DNA from: Hypericum androsaemum
Lineage: Eukaryota > Streptophyta > Magnoliopsida > Malpighiales > Hypericaceae
Assembly (NCBI GenBank): GCA_963995505.1
Contig: OZ023180.1
Location: 4,216,501 to 4,280,500 of the forward strand
Direction: 5' to 3'
Length of the DNA: 64,000 bases
In this document: one piece after another, positions 32,741 through 44,463 of the stretch
Numbering within the stretch: the stretch's first letter is position 1
Layout of the letters: every line of letters begins with the position of its first letter
Notes under the pieces: generated by a model
Seen by the model: only the letters and a program-made list of their open reading frames with translations
The model's database searches: none
What the model was told of the DNA's origin: nothing
Made by a program: the position numbers and the translations under genes

Positions 32741-33800
32741 CCGTGATACAGGTCAGTGAGATCGTTTCAAATTTTAAAATTATGGTCGATGCTCCGGTCG
32801 ACCATAATTTTCACCCTCCGGCGCTTAGCAACCTTCTCATGCTCCGGTCGGTGGCCTAGTCCCCGATTTCTACCCTCTCGGCCTCTAGAATTTTCTCCGA
32901 CGATCACAGGGCACCAAGATCCTTCCTTTTTCGGTGGCGAAGCAGCTCCTCGACGACGACCACGAGAACGAATCGGGTCTAACCTCCTTCGACAACAACG
33001 GCAGCAGCGAGTGGGCCGAACCCTTCAACCCCATCGCCCCAACCGATGCCTTGACGACGTCGTCTTCCTCGTCGTCGTGCTCCTCAGTGACCAACCCGGT
33101 CACCCCCGCCTGCACTAAGCAGAGCCTTGTAGAAGCTGCCTCCGCGCCAGCCCGGAGCAGAAGCTGGTAGGGTTCTTCACAACAGCTTCCTCCCTTTAAA
33201 AATCTATTCTGGGTTCTTCGTTGTTCTAGACGCTGTAGATAAGAGACTACGAGGAGCAGCAGCTCGGAAGAAGAGAAAGAGCAGCAGAAGAGGAGAGGGG
33301 ATATTTCCAGTAAAAAACAATTATTGTGCAATAATCTGTAACGAGCATACGAGTATTCATAAAGTTTCCAGAAACAAGAACAACAAAAACGAAACTCAGA
33401 TCCAGCAATCGAGTATTTGGTTTGGGGTGTTGTGTTTGTTCTTATGGTGTTTAGTTTTGGGTGCTGTGTGTTCTTATGGTGTTTAATTTTGGGTGTTTGG
33501 TTCTGTTTTTTTTCCTCAATTCATTAATTTTTTGGGAGAGTTTGGGTTTAGTGTTTAAAAATAAATTTGGTACTAATTTAGTAATTTACCCACCGCCACG
33601 TTAGCATCGAATAATCCTAGTCTAAACCATGTGGCAATCCATGTCGACTATAAAACGACGTCGTTCGCAAAAAAAAACTTGGACCGGACCTCGAGACTAG
33701 TCCGTGATAAAAATTAAAATAAGTTGAACATGTTTTACAGTTTTGAAACTACAGGGTACCCAAGTGATAATCAATGAAACTACAAGGCACTTAAGTGTGC
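32741..33800 (+). other. GC-rich unidentified coding-like stretch
   Basis: 32800-33180 is much richer in GC than its surroundings. A plus-strand frame from 32934 to 33170 reads like protein (VAKQLLDDDHENESG, FDNNGSSEWAEPFNPIAP, then a Ser run). I cannot assign it, and the first ATG gives only 78 codons. The right side ends with gaaactacagggtaccc...gcacttaagtgtgctttttt (33750-33805), which resembles MULE/MITE ends, so this may be a captured gene piece in an element whose left end is lost. Confidence 0.35.
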
Positions 33801-34175
33801 TTTTTTCTATAATTTTTGAATGATGGTAAATTATTCTAACTATTACAATATTATGTTTTCAAATAGAAATTTATGATCAAGATAAAATAATGTATTATTA
33901 TTTGATCTAAATGATTGATTGTTATTGTCCATCATCAGCTTTTTTTAGAGGAAAGTGACTCATAGGTCATACATTAAAATTGAATGTCATAGGGTATTTT
34001 TTTTAGAAGGAAATATTATAGGACATGGACACGAAAGAAAATACAAAAGAAAACTAACATAACATGGAAGTAAAGACAGAGATTCTACACTCCTGAAAAG
34101 TAATAATAACGACATCCGTTTACGATCTCAGCACTCGCAAGACCTTGATTTGAGCCCAACAGGGTCAGGAGGCCG

Positions 34176-34310
34176 ATCGGCAGCTTACTATTTAGGGAAA
34201 AAAGGAAACAACTGCATAACTTTTGCATTAATTGAAAACTTTCTCTGACATTGACTTGATGACGAGCCTCCTCTTTTTCTCCAACAAAAACGATCTTCCA
34301 TGTATGGACT
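34176..34310 (+). repeat. Partial duplicate of the ACOT gene leader/promoter
   Basis: tactatttagggaaaa, then attgaaaactttctctgacattgacttgatgacgag matches 44200-44310, just upstream of the ACOT ATG, in the same orientation. There is no coding sequence with it. Confidence 0.7.
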
Positions 34311-34339
34311 AAATATGGGCCTTTAGATTTAATCAAATT

Positions 34340-35545
34340 CTTTTTTTACAGATCTGATGGTCAGAATTTGTTGAGGATATTTTCGAATTTTTATCCAAAC
34401 ATACTCATTAAAATTCTACCTTTTTTCTATATAATCCCACAAAAAAAATATAACCCCCCTGTTAATTTTATCCGTTTGGTGTTGATTGATTTCTTCTTCT
34501 TCTCCTTCTCCGGTTGGCGAACGCGGGATTTCTAAATTAGGACCCTTTTGTTTCGAGTATTTTGCTTCTCTATAATTCTGGGAATCGTCCACCTTTTATT
34601 TTATTTTTAAATATTTATCGTGCTTGATTTGTGCCTTGGCTTATCGATTAGGTATTTGGATTTCCGTTGTTGTTTGGTTGATTTGCGTGGATGAGGGGGT
34701 AAGGATCAAGATGGGTTTTTTGGCTTTGGAAAGTCCCGTTCTAGTTTGTGTCTGATTCTGTTTACGAGTCGCAAATTTTGTTTTTTTTTTAATTATAATT
34801 TTGATGTTTGGTTGAAGATGATTGGTCGAATTGTTATTGTCTTGGCCATATAGTTAGGTTCGGGCCATGTGGGGCGTGATTTAGGGAAATGAGATGCGAC
34901 AGTTTGCTTGCTTTGTCCTTGGGGTGTTCCTGGGGTTGTTGGGTTTTTCACCAGTTTTTTCGTTGATTATTTGGTCTGAAAGAAATGACCCATATGCTGT
35001 TTCGACTTTGATTATTGCTGAATTGGTCGATTTCATGTGGTTCTGATGATTTTGTATTTAAATATTGGAACTTTATGTTGGTGTTTGGTTGTTGTTTGAA
35101 CTTAGTGCTTAAAATTTTAGCAAAAATTCATAGGTGAATGATACCAATATTAAAGTAGAATGATACCAATATCTTAGAACGATGATACCAATATTCGAGA
35201 AGAATGAAACCAATACATTCAAATGGTATACATTTTTACTTATAATGGGATACCAATATTGGAGAAGATGAAAACCAATATCGCAGTGGAATGAAACCAA
35301 TATCATAGTAGAATGAAACAAATATCATAGTAGAATGAAACCAATATCATAGTAGAATGAAACCAATAGCATAGAAGATGAAAATCAATATCCGAGAAAA
35401 TGGAAACCAATATTCCCATACTTGTATTTCCATAATTTGTATTATTTTGATCATATTTTTTTAATTATTTTAATTATTGTATTTTCAATATTGCCCCTAT
35501 CCCTTTCAGTGGGGATTACCCATGTCCCCACTGAATTTGAACCTG
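34340..35545. mobile_element. MULE fragment with minisatellite (family of 56020-58115)
   Basis: The right end (gtggggattacccatgtccccactgaatttgaacc) matches the right TIR of the element at 56020. The left side shares gatctgatggtca and attaaaattc(t/c)ac with the inner left part of that element. The outer left TIR is missing. Its interior (34500-35100) looks like a 5'UTR and intron. Confidence 0.45.
35130..35415 (+). repeat. 22-bp minisatellite
   Basis: About 12 units of agaatgaaaccaatatcatagt and variants. Confidence 0.85.
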
Positions 35546-35751
35546 TTGTTGGGTACTCAGCAGCACTGAGGGGACAACGCAAAAAAGGAATAAGCTACCA
35601 TGTGATGGCATTTTTATAATATTGTTGAATAGAGACATTTTGAAAATGCGTGTCATTACTGACTTATGAAGCAATGCATTTATTTTTTTCTTAATTACAA
35701 ATATATTTTAAATTCTAAAGGCACATTAGGCAAAAAATTTGAGGGCACATC

Positions 35752-36541
35752 TGATGTGAGCACACCTACGAACACACCTACATTCAAGCCACAAGACTCA
35801 CGGCAAGTGCACGTACCAATTGGACCGGTGACACGAGCAAGAGCCAAAAAGTTTCAGGCAGAATTTAATGGATTAATGCAAGAAGTCTGGGCTCAAGATG
35901 GTGCGTACAAGTGCAAGGACGTGCATGAGGCCCACGCTAAGCCCATGCACGTGATAGAGGCTATTTTGGAAGCTTGATATGCACGCAAACTTCTGGATGC
36001 ATGCGCACAAGGAGAATCAGAAAGAATCAACCTATTTAGGCCGTGCATCTACTTGTTAGGACGTGCAACTATTAGTTATTCTATTAGATATTATTTGCTT
36101 AGATTATTTCCTATTTTAGTTGAATAATTCGGCCAGAATATCCTTAGATTAGGAAAGAGAGTTTTGGCCAGCCTTTGAACTCCTTTTAAGGAGTTAGCTT
36201 GTTTAGGAATACTTTGGTACTTTGGAGCCTATATAAGGAGGTCTCCTAGCAATAAAACAGACACAACTTTTGAGATTGATAATTTTGTGAGTTAGATACT
36301 CCTTGCGTGTTCTTGCTAATTGCTGGATTGCTTAGCTTCAGCGAATCTTTCACTTAACAAACGATTCCTCCATCATCGTTTGTGGCGTGATTCGACTTGG
36401 ACCAAAGGTTCACGAAATTCCATTGCTCGGGTTGCGGTTCTTCCAAACCAAGGTTCTTGCAAGGCTCGAGTTCGTGGGTTGCGGTCCGTTCCATCCAAAG
36501 TAGCACGGTCCGTTGTGAATCTCCTGCCGAGGTTTATATCA
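35752..36541 (+). repeat. 5' LTR of gypsy element
   Basis: Starts tgatgtgagcac and ends gtttatatca. Candidate TATA: cctatataagg near 36228-36238. Confidence 0.95.
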
Positions 36542-36543
36542 TT

Positions 36544-36555
36544 TGGTATCAGAGC
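36544..36555 (+). other. Primer-binding site of gypsy element
   Basis: tggtatcagagc, complementary to initiator tRNA-Met, two bases inside the LTR. Confidence 0.9.
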
Positions 36556-37215
36556 TACGGCTTGCTACTATCTATCTTTACCTTCCCTTTTGTTAGTCTA
36601 GTATCCAATTCGTTTTTCTTAAGTAGTTTGATTCGTTTGTGTTTCGAGCAATCAGATTCGTGACTTAGTTATTCTAGGTTATGTATTCTGATCAAAAGAG
36701 AAAAAAAAATAAAAAGAAAGAAAGAAAAGAAACGGAAAACAAAAGAAGAAGCAAGACTAAACAGGAAATTGCAAGACCAAAGCGGAGCATGGCGAATTAG
36801 GAAGCTTGCGATTAAAGAGAAAACGCAAGAGAAACAAAAGAGGAAGCAAGAAGCAAAAAACCAATAGGCGGACAGAAAACAAGAGGAAGTCAATCCAAAG
36901 TAATCTACGTGCAGCGCAAGAAAACAAGGAACTACCTTTGATAGTGATCCGTGTAGTTCAAGCAAAGCCTTGTTAGCTTAGTAAGAACGTACAAGAGTAT
37001 CACGAGAGGAAAAAGGCAAGAGTTGTTAGTGCATTAGAGAGAAAAGCCAAAGAATTGAGTGCAAACACGAGTGAACTTGAGTGCAACTTACATTGAGAGT
37101 AAACACGTAAGGGAGTGAACTTGAGTGCAACTTACATTGAGAGTAAACACGTAAGGGAGTGAACTTGTGAGGCCATCAATTTTTTTTTACTAACGAAATT
37201 TTCTTGCAGCCAGAT

Positions 37216-40200
37216 ATGTCTTACGAAGATCAAAGAGAAAAAGAGGGTACGTTGGCTGATGTTGGTCTTAAGGTATTTGTGGAGGCCCTGACAGGAAAAT
37301 TCCAACAAATGATGCGAGCGGAGATGGAGCCGTTGCAACAACGCATGGATGCAATGGAGGACACTCGCAACAGCCAACAACCAAGAAGCGAAGTCCAAGC
37401 ACAACGAAGGTTTGCACCTTTGGGAGGCACAAGTGGAGGAGAATTCCGTGCACAAAGAAGGAGAGCCCCTTTGGGAAGCACAAGTGAAGAAGATTCTGAC
37501 CCTTTCCAGGAGGAGGACGTAGGTTCTACAAGGAATCTTAGGCGAGCAAGGACTAACCGCCCACCTAGAGAGGCAAGGTGAAGAAGAGATGACAACTTGG
37601 GAAGTATTAAGCTAAAGATACCTTCCTTTGCAGGTCGTTCTGACCCGGAGGCATACCTAGAGTGGGAGAAGAAGATTGAGTTCGTGTTTGATTGCCACGA
37701 CTGTTCCGAAGCAAAAAAGGTAAAGCTAGCTGTGACTGAATTCGCTGATTATGCTATAACGTGGTGGGATCAACTTGTCACAAGCAGGAGGCGTAATAGA
37801 GAGCGTCCTATAGCTATATGGGAGGAGATGAAAGTGGTGATGAGGAAACGTTTTGTTCCAAGTCATTACTACCGAGAGCTATACAAGAAGTTACAAGGGA
37901 TGAGACAAGGAAGTCTGAGCGTGGAAGAATATTACAAACAAATGGAGATGGCCATGATAAGAGCTGATGTGGAGGAAGATAAAGAAGCTACCATGGCAAG
38001 GTTCTTGAATGGACTCAATCCTGAGATCCATGACAAAGTAGAGTTGCAACACTATGTGGAGTTGGAGGACATGGTGCATATGGCCACGAAAATTGAGAAG
38101 CAACTGAAGAGAGGAGGAGGAGGGACAAGAGCTACATCAAGTGCTAATTGGAAGCCAAATTATTCAAAGAAATTTGACAAACCACAGGCAACCAAGATAG
38201 AGCACAAGACTGAGAGTTCCAATGCCAATTCCCAAAAGAAGGTGGAAGCCACTTCCACACGAAACCGTGATATCAAGTGCTTCAAGTGTCAAGGAAGGGG
38301 GCACATCTCAAGTCAATGCCCTAACAAACAGATTATGGTGATTAGAGAGAGTGGGGAGGTCGTAATAGAAGGAGAAGATTCGGATCATGATAGCATGCCT
38401 TCATTGGAAGACGTATCCGAAGAGGAAATTCAAGTTCCTGAAGGACTCACTCTAGTGGCAAGAAGAGTCTTGAACTTGCAAGCAAGAGAAGAAGATGACA
38501 AAGCACAAAGGGAGAACATCTTCCATACAAGATGTTATATCAAAAACAAGGTGTGTAGTGTCCTCATTGATGGAGGCAGCTGTGCTAACGTGGCAAGCAC
38601 TACTATGGTTGAGAAGTTAGGGTTACTCACGAAGAAACACCCTAAACCTTACAAGCTGCAATGGCTGAATGATAGTGGAGAAGTACGAGTGGAGAAGCAA
38701 GTGCTAGTGACATTCCGCATTGGCAAGTACGAAGATGAAGTGTTGTGCGATGTTGTGCCAATGCAAGCTAGTCATCTCCTGTTGGGGAGGCCATGGCAGT
38801 TTGATAGAAGAGTAACTCATGACGGACACACCAACAAGTACTCATTTACACTCAATAGGCGTGTGTTCACTTTGGCACCCTTAGCGCCATCACAAGTTTG
38901 TGAAGATCAGATGAAGTTACAAAAAGAAAGTGATGAGAGAAAAAAGAGTGAGCAAAAGAAATGAATTGAGAGGAGAGAAGAAGCCGAAAAACAGAAAGGA
39001 AATACGGCCAAAAGAGAGGATACAATGGAGCGAACAAAAGAAGCCGGAAAAACAGAATTGAAATCGGCCATTGAGAGAAAATCCGAGGGATGGAAAAAGA
39101 ACTACTATGTGGGAGCAAGTGAAATCAAGCAAGCTTGTTTTGAAAAAAAGTCTATGATCTTACTCCGGTATAGGGAGACACTTTTTATCACTAACGAACT
39201 TGAGCCACACTTGCCTAGTGTGATTGTTTCTCTCTTGCAGGACTACAAGGATGTCTTTCCCGAAGAGCTACCAGCTGGATTACCACCTATACGAGGGATT
39301 GAGCATCAAATTAACTTTGTTCCAGGAGCTACCATACCTAACCGCCCCGCATATAGAAGTAATCCGGAGGAAACAAAGGAACTTGAGAGGCAAGTCAATG
39401 AGCTTTTGGAAAAAGGGTACGTGAGAGAAAGCATGAGCCCATGTGCAGTTCCAGTCCTACTTGTGCCTAAGAAGGATGGATCATGGAGGATGTGTGTTGA
39501 TTGCCGAGCTGTCAACAACATCACGGTAAAATATCGTCACCCTATTCCTCGCTTAGATGACATGTTAGATGAGCTGCATGGCTCTTGCATATTTTCTAAG
39601 ATTGACTTAAAAAGTGGTTATCATCAGATTAGGATGAAAGAAGGAGATGAGTGGAAGACTGCTTTTAAAACAAAATATGGGTTGTATGAGTGGATGGTCA
39701 TGCCGTTCGGGTTATCTAATGCACCTAGTACATTCATGTGCCTTATGAATCATGTCTTACGTCCATTCATTGGCAAATTTGTCGTTGTGTACTTTGATGA
39801 TATACTCATTTATAGTACGAGTTTAGAGGATCATGTAGAGCATTTGAAATCTGTCCTAGATGCACTTAGAGAGGATCAATTGTTTGCCAACTTGAAGAAG
39901 TGCACCTTTTGCACAGATAAACTTGTATTCTTGGGATTTGTTGTTAGTGCTCACGGGATACAGGTTGATGAGGAAAAGATTCGAGCCATCCGGGACTGGC
40001 CAAGTCCTACAAGTGTTGCTAACGTTCGAAGTTTTCATGGCTTAGCTAGCTTTTACAGGAGGTTCGTGAAAGACTTTAGCAGCTTAGCCGCGCCCTTCAC
40101 TGAAGTCATCAAGAAGAACGTTGGATTTAGTTGGGGAGAAGCTCAAGAGAACGCATTCCAACTCATAAAAGAGAAGTTGACTAATGCTCCTTTGTTAGCT

Positions 40201-41934
40201 TTGCCTAACTTTACTAAAACCTTTGAAGTTGAATGTGATGCCTCAGGTATAGGAATTGGAGCTGTCCTCATGCAAGAAGGGAGACCAATTGCCTACTTTA
40301 GTGAGAAACTAAGTGGAACAACCTTGAACTATCAAACTTATGACAAAGAGTTGTATGCACTAGTTCGAGCGTTGGAAACATGGCAGCATTACTTGTGGCC
40401 CAAGAAATTCGTGATCCACACTGATCATGAGTCACTCAAGCACTTAAAGGGGCAACACAAGCTGAATAAAAGGCATGCACGATGGGTGGAGTTCATTGAG
40501 ACATTTCCTTATGTCATTCGCTACAAGCAAGGTAAGGAAAATGTAGTAGCTGATGCCCTATCGCGAAGGTATGCTTTGATCTCAACTCTTGATGCAAAGT
40601 TAATTGGTTTTGAACACATTAAAGAGTTGTATGCTGATGATACTGATTTTGGTGATCTGTTCCGAGCTACGGAGAAGAGTGCAAGTGGTAAATTTTTTCG
40701 GACTGAAGGTTACCTATTTCGTGAGAACAAACTTTGTGTGCCTAATTGTTCTATGCGAGAGTTGCTAATTCAGGAGGCACATGGAGGCGGATTGATGGGG
40801 CACTTTGGAATCGCAAAGACTTTGGCAATGCTACAAGATCACTTCTATTGGCCGCACATGAAGCGTGACGTTGAAAGAGTTTATGGACATTGCATCACAT
40901 GCAAGCAAGCCAAGTCGAAGGTAAAATCCCACTGTTTGTATACCCCACTACCTATACCTAGTGAGCCTTGGATTGATATCTCTATGGATTTTGTGTTAGG
41001 ACTGCCTAGGACTAAACGTGGAAGGGATTCAATCTTTGTGGTAGTGGATAGGTTTTCTAAGATGGCACATTTTATTCCATGTGATAAGACTGATGATGCT
41101 TCAAACATTGCTGTTCTGTTCTTTAGAGAAGTTGTTAGGTTGCATGGTATGCCTAGAACTATTATTTCTGATAGAGATGCTAAGTTCTTGAGTTACTTTT
41201 GGAAGACCTTGTGGAGTAAGTTAGGTACCAAGTTATTATTTTCTACTACTTGTCATCCACAAACTGATGGTCAAACTGAAGTTGTAAATAGGACCTTGTC
41301 TACTTTATTGAGAGCACTTATCAAGCATAACATTAAGACTTGGGAAGAATGTTTGCCACATGTTGAATTTGCTTATAATCGTTCAGTTCATTCTGCTACT
41401 CAATTCTCACCATTTGAGCTTGTTTATGGATTTAATCCTTTGACTCCTTTGGATTTATCACCTTTGCCTTCGAGTGAGCATGTTAACTTAGATGGCAAGA
41501 AGAAGGCTAATTTTGTCAAGCAATTGCATGAGAGGGCGCGAATGAACATAGAGAAACGAACGGAGCACTACGCGAGACAAGCAAACAAAGGACGGCACAA
41601 GGTTGTCTTTGAGCCTGGAGATTGGGTCTGGTTGCACATAAGAAAGGAACGCTTTCCCGCGCAACGGCGTTCAAAGTTGCTACCACGGGGAGATGGTCCA
41701 TTTCAAGTGCTTGAACGCATCAATGACAATGCCTACAAGCTTGACCTGCCAGGTGAGTATAATGTTAGTGCTTCTTTCAATGTTACTGATTTGAGTCCGT
41801 TTGATGTAGGTGAAGATTTGAGGACAAATCCTTTTCAAGAGGAGGGGAATGATGTGAGCACACCTACGAACACACCTACATTCAAGCCACAAGACTCACG
41901 GCAAGTGCACGTACCAATTGGACCGGTGACATGA
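37216..41934 (+). pseudogene. Gypsy gag-pol polyprotein, interrupted by in-frame TGA codons
   Basis: A single frame starting at the ATG at 37216 holds everything, but it is cut by TGA at 37579-37581, TGA at 38962-38964 and TGA at 41932-41934. Order: gag with capsid-like region, CCHC knuckle at about residue 355 (CFKCQGRGHISSQC), protease at about 452 (LIDGGSCANV), reverse transcriptase (YFDDILIYS at about 859), RNase H ([13 protein letters not shown]), integrase with HHCC zinc site and core (DRFSKMAHF, then [12 protein letters not shown]), and a C-terminal GDWVWL module. The third TGA lies in the 3' LTR; the 5' LTR has CGA there and stays open for about 47 more codons. No frameshift is seen. 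Open segments start at TTG or ATG codons that are probably not real starts. Confidence 0.92.
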
Positions 41935-42639
41935 GCAAGAGCCAAAAAGTTTCAGGCAGAATTTAATGGATTAATGCAAGAAGTCTGGGCTCAAGATGGT
42001 GCGTACAAGTGCAAGGACGTGCATGAGGCCCACGCTAAGCCCATGCACGTGATAGAGGCTATTTTGGAAGCTTGATATGCACGCAAACTTCTGGATGCAT
42101 GCGCACAAGGAGAATCAGAAAGAATCAACCTATTTAGGCCGTGCATCTACTTGTTAGGACGTGCAACTATTAGTTATTCTATTAGATATTATTTGCTTAG
42201 ATTATTTCCTATTTTAGTTGAATAATTCGGCCAGAATATCCTTAGATTAGGAAAGAGAGTTTTGGCCAGCCTTTGAACTCCTTTTAAGGAGTTAGCTTGT
42301 TTAGGAATACTTTGGTACTTTGGAGCCTATATAAGGAGGTCTCCTAGCAATAAAACGGACACAACTTTTGAGATTGATAATTTTGTGAGTTAGATACTCC
42401 TTGCGTGTTCTTGCTAATTGCTGGATTGCTTAGCTTCAGCGAATCTTTCACTTATCAAACGATTTCTCCATCATCGTTTGTGGCGTGATTCGACTTGGAC
42501 CAAAGGTTCACGAAATTCCATTGCTCGGGTTGCGGTTCTTCCAAACCAAGGTTCTTGCAAGGCTCGAGTTCGTGGGTTGCGGTCTGTTCCATCCAAAGTA
42601 GCACGGTCCGTTGTGAATCTCCTGCCGAGGTTCATATCA
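41850..42639 (+). repeat. 3' LTR of gypsy element
   Basis: Same length as the 5' LTR. Differences noted: cga/tga at 41932, aaaacagac/aaaacggac, ttaacaaacgattcc/ttatcaaacgatttc, ggtccg/ggtctg, gttta/gttca. Confidence 0.95.
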
Positions 42640-42644
42640 ACATC

Positions 42645-43180
42645 GGGCAAAAAAATCTCAACGTTGCAGGCAAAAATTTGATGTGCCATTGAAAAATGAC
42701 GGCACATCTTTGAAAAACGGATATGCCGTTGAAAAACGACGTCACATATTTAAAAAACTGATGTGCCGTTGTATTTATGTCTTTTTTTAAAGGTAAATTT
42801 TACACAATGCAAGGGTTTGAACTTGGAACTCCTTGAATTTGTACATGTCTTGTGTCGTTAGGCTAAATGCCCTTTGGCTTGTATTTTTATCTTTTTTTTA
42901 AGGAATGTATTTTTTGTCTTTGAAACCGACGTGTCATTGTGTTCTTTGAAACTGATGTGTCATTATGTTCTTTGAAATTGATGTATCGTTGTCTTTGTTA
43001 ATGTGTCGTTGACTTTGCCTGATGTGCCAACAAGACACCTAGAAAATTTTTGAATGATAATTTTTTTATAACAAATATTAAACATTGTTGTATTTTCAAA
43101 GTTTAAAATCGATTTGATTAAAATAATATAATTTTATTGTTTAGTTATTTCTAAGTGTTTTATTGTTGGTTTCCAAAAAA
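42645..43180. repeat. Degenerate short repeats around the gypsy insertion site
   Basis: Words like gatgtgccgttgaaaaacgacg and ctttgaaactgatgtgtcattg recur at irregular spacing. Together with the left flank (gagggcacatc, 35741-35751) they resemble the subterminal repeats of a CACTA-type element, but no cacta ends or TSD were found. Confidence 0.35.
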
Positions 43181-43428
43181 ATTAAGTGATTGTCGGTCAG
43201 AATGCTCGCACGGGTGGTTTGTTTATTATTTTTAAAAAAAATGAAAAGAAAAAGGGGACGAGCGGCTGAGCGATGCTCGTCGCCCAATCGTCACTCACGA
43301 GCGGCCAAACGGCCACGTGGACGTTTTTTTTCTCTTTACTTATTTATCTATTTAGTTTCACTTGGCATAATATTATTCGTTAAAATAGATACTTTTGGAT
43401 AATATTTTCGTGGTTATCTAAACAGACC

Positions 43429-43861
43429 TTCACAAAGCAACTTGAATCAACTCAATCAGACTCCGGAATAAGAAGTTGTGGCTCCCAAATCTAAACTCAT
43501 ACTCGTAACTCACTCGACTATTGACTTCAAACCTATTTTTGACATTATTATACTCTGAATTTGGAGAAGTCATGAACTAAAAAGTTGTATATATATAATC
43601 CTACCTTCACAAAGCAACTTGAATCAACTCAATCGGACTCCGAAATAAGAAGTTGTGGCTCCCAAATCAAAACTCGTACTCGTGACTCGCTCGACTATTG
43701 ACTTCAAACCTAATTTTGACATTATTACACTCCGAATTTGGAGAAGTCATAAACTAAAAAGTTGTAGATATATATCCCACCTTCACAAATCAACTTGAAT
43801 CAACTCAATCGTACTCTTGAATAAGAAGTTGTGGTTCCCAAACCAAAACTCATACTCGTAA
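43429..43861 (+). repeat. 176-bp satellite-like tandem repeat, about 2.5 copies
   Basis: cttcacaaa(g/t)caacttgaatcaactcaatc begins at 43429, 43605 and 43781, exactly 176 bp apart. The units are roughly 90% alike by eye. The last unit breaks off near 43861. Confidence 0.9.
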
Positions 43862-44463
43862 TTTATATATAAATAAAAAATGATAGTAGATAATATATGA
43901 ATGAAGTGGAGGGATCTTAATTTCTATCTAATTTTGTAGTCATTTCGTAATCTTAATTTTATTACTTTATTGTAATTTTTTCCTTATTGTAATTACGGAA
44001 TAATCATTATCATATATTTATTATAATTTATATATAAAAAATGATAGTATATAATATGTGGATGAGATAAAAATTAATTGTTTATTCTGTGAATGCTGTG
44101 TGTAGGAAAATATGTAATTAGATTGGGTTGAATTGGATATGGATGAGAGAGAAATTAATTATTTATTTTGTGAAAGTGGATTGTTGTTGCTTGTAGTTTT
44201 ACTATTTAGGGAAAAGGAAAAAATTGCACAACTTTGGCATCAAAATTGAACCTTTTCTCTCTTGCGTTGACTTGATCACCAACGTCCTCTTCTTCCCCAC
44301 CAAAACAGCTCCACACTTTCCACCCATAACTCCTCCTCAGCCCACCTAACCATTCTCTAATCACCCTCCTCCATTAAGTGAAACCCAAACGCCCAACCTC
44401 TCCTCATCTCCCAAGAGAGAGAGAGAAAGCCATAATCTTTGGGAATTCCCATCTCCAACCTCC
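43862..44463 (+). promoter_or_regulatory. ACOT upstream region and leader
   Basis: AT-rich DNA with two copies of tttatatata(aat)aaaaaatgatagta (43863 and 44029). Bases 44200-44463 are the likely 5' leader, with CT-rich text before the ATG. No single TATA box stands out. Confidence 0.4.

Larger units (their letters stand above)
35752..42639 (+). mobile_element. Full-length young Ty3/gypsy retrotransposon, TSD acatc
   Basis: 790-bp LTRs at 35752-36541 and 41850-42639, perfect TSD acatc (35747-35751, 42640-42644), a tRNA-Met-type primer-binding site, a purine tract (gaggagggga) and gag-pol order protease, reverse transcriptase, RNase H, integrase. By eye the LTRs differ at about six sites (under 1%), so insertion is recent. 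The pol frame runs into the 3' LTR, a trait described for some chromoviruses. The reading frame is interrupted by TGA codons, so this copy is probably not autonomous. Confidence 0.95.

Noticed and set aside
37204..39025. Gypsy gag and pol read as separate proteins with programmed stop readthrough
   Set aside because: Nothing around the TGA codons looks like a known readthrough signal, and the LTR comparison shows CGA-to-TGA change at one site, so mutation is the simpler reading.
42645..43180. CACTA transposon around the gypsy insertion
   Set aside because: Repeats resemble CACTA subterminal sequence but no cacta terminus or 3-bp TSD was found.
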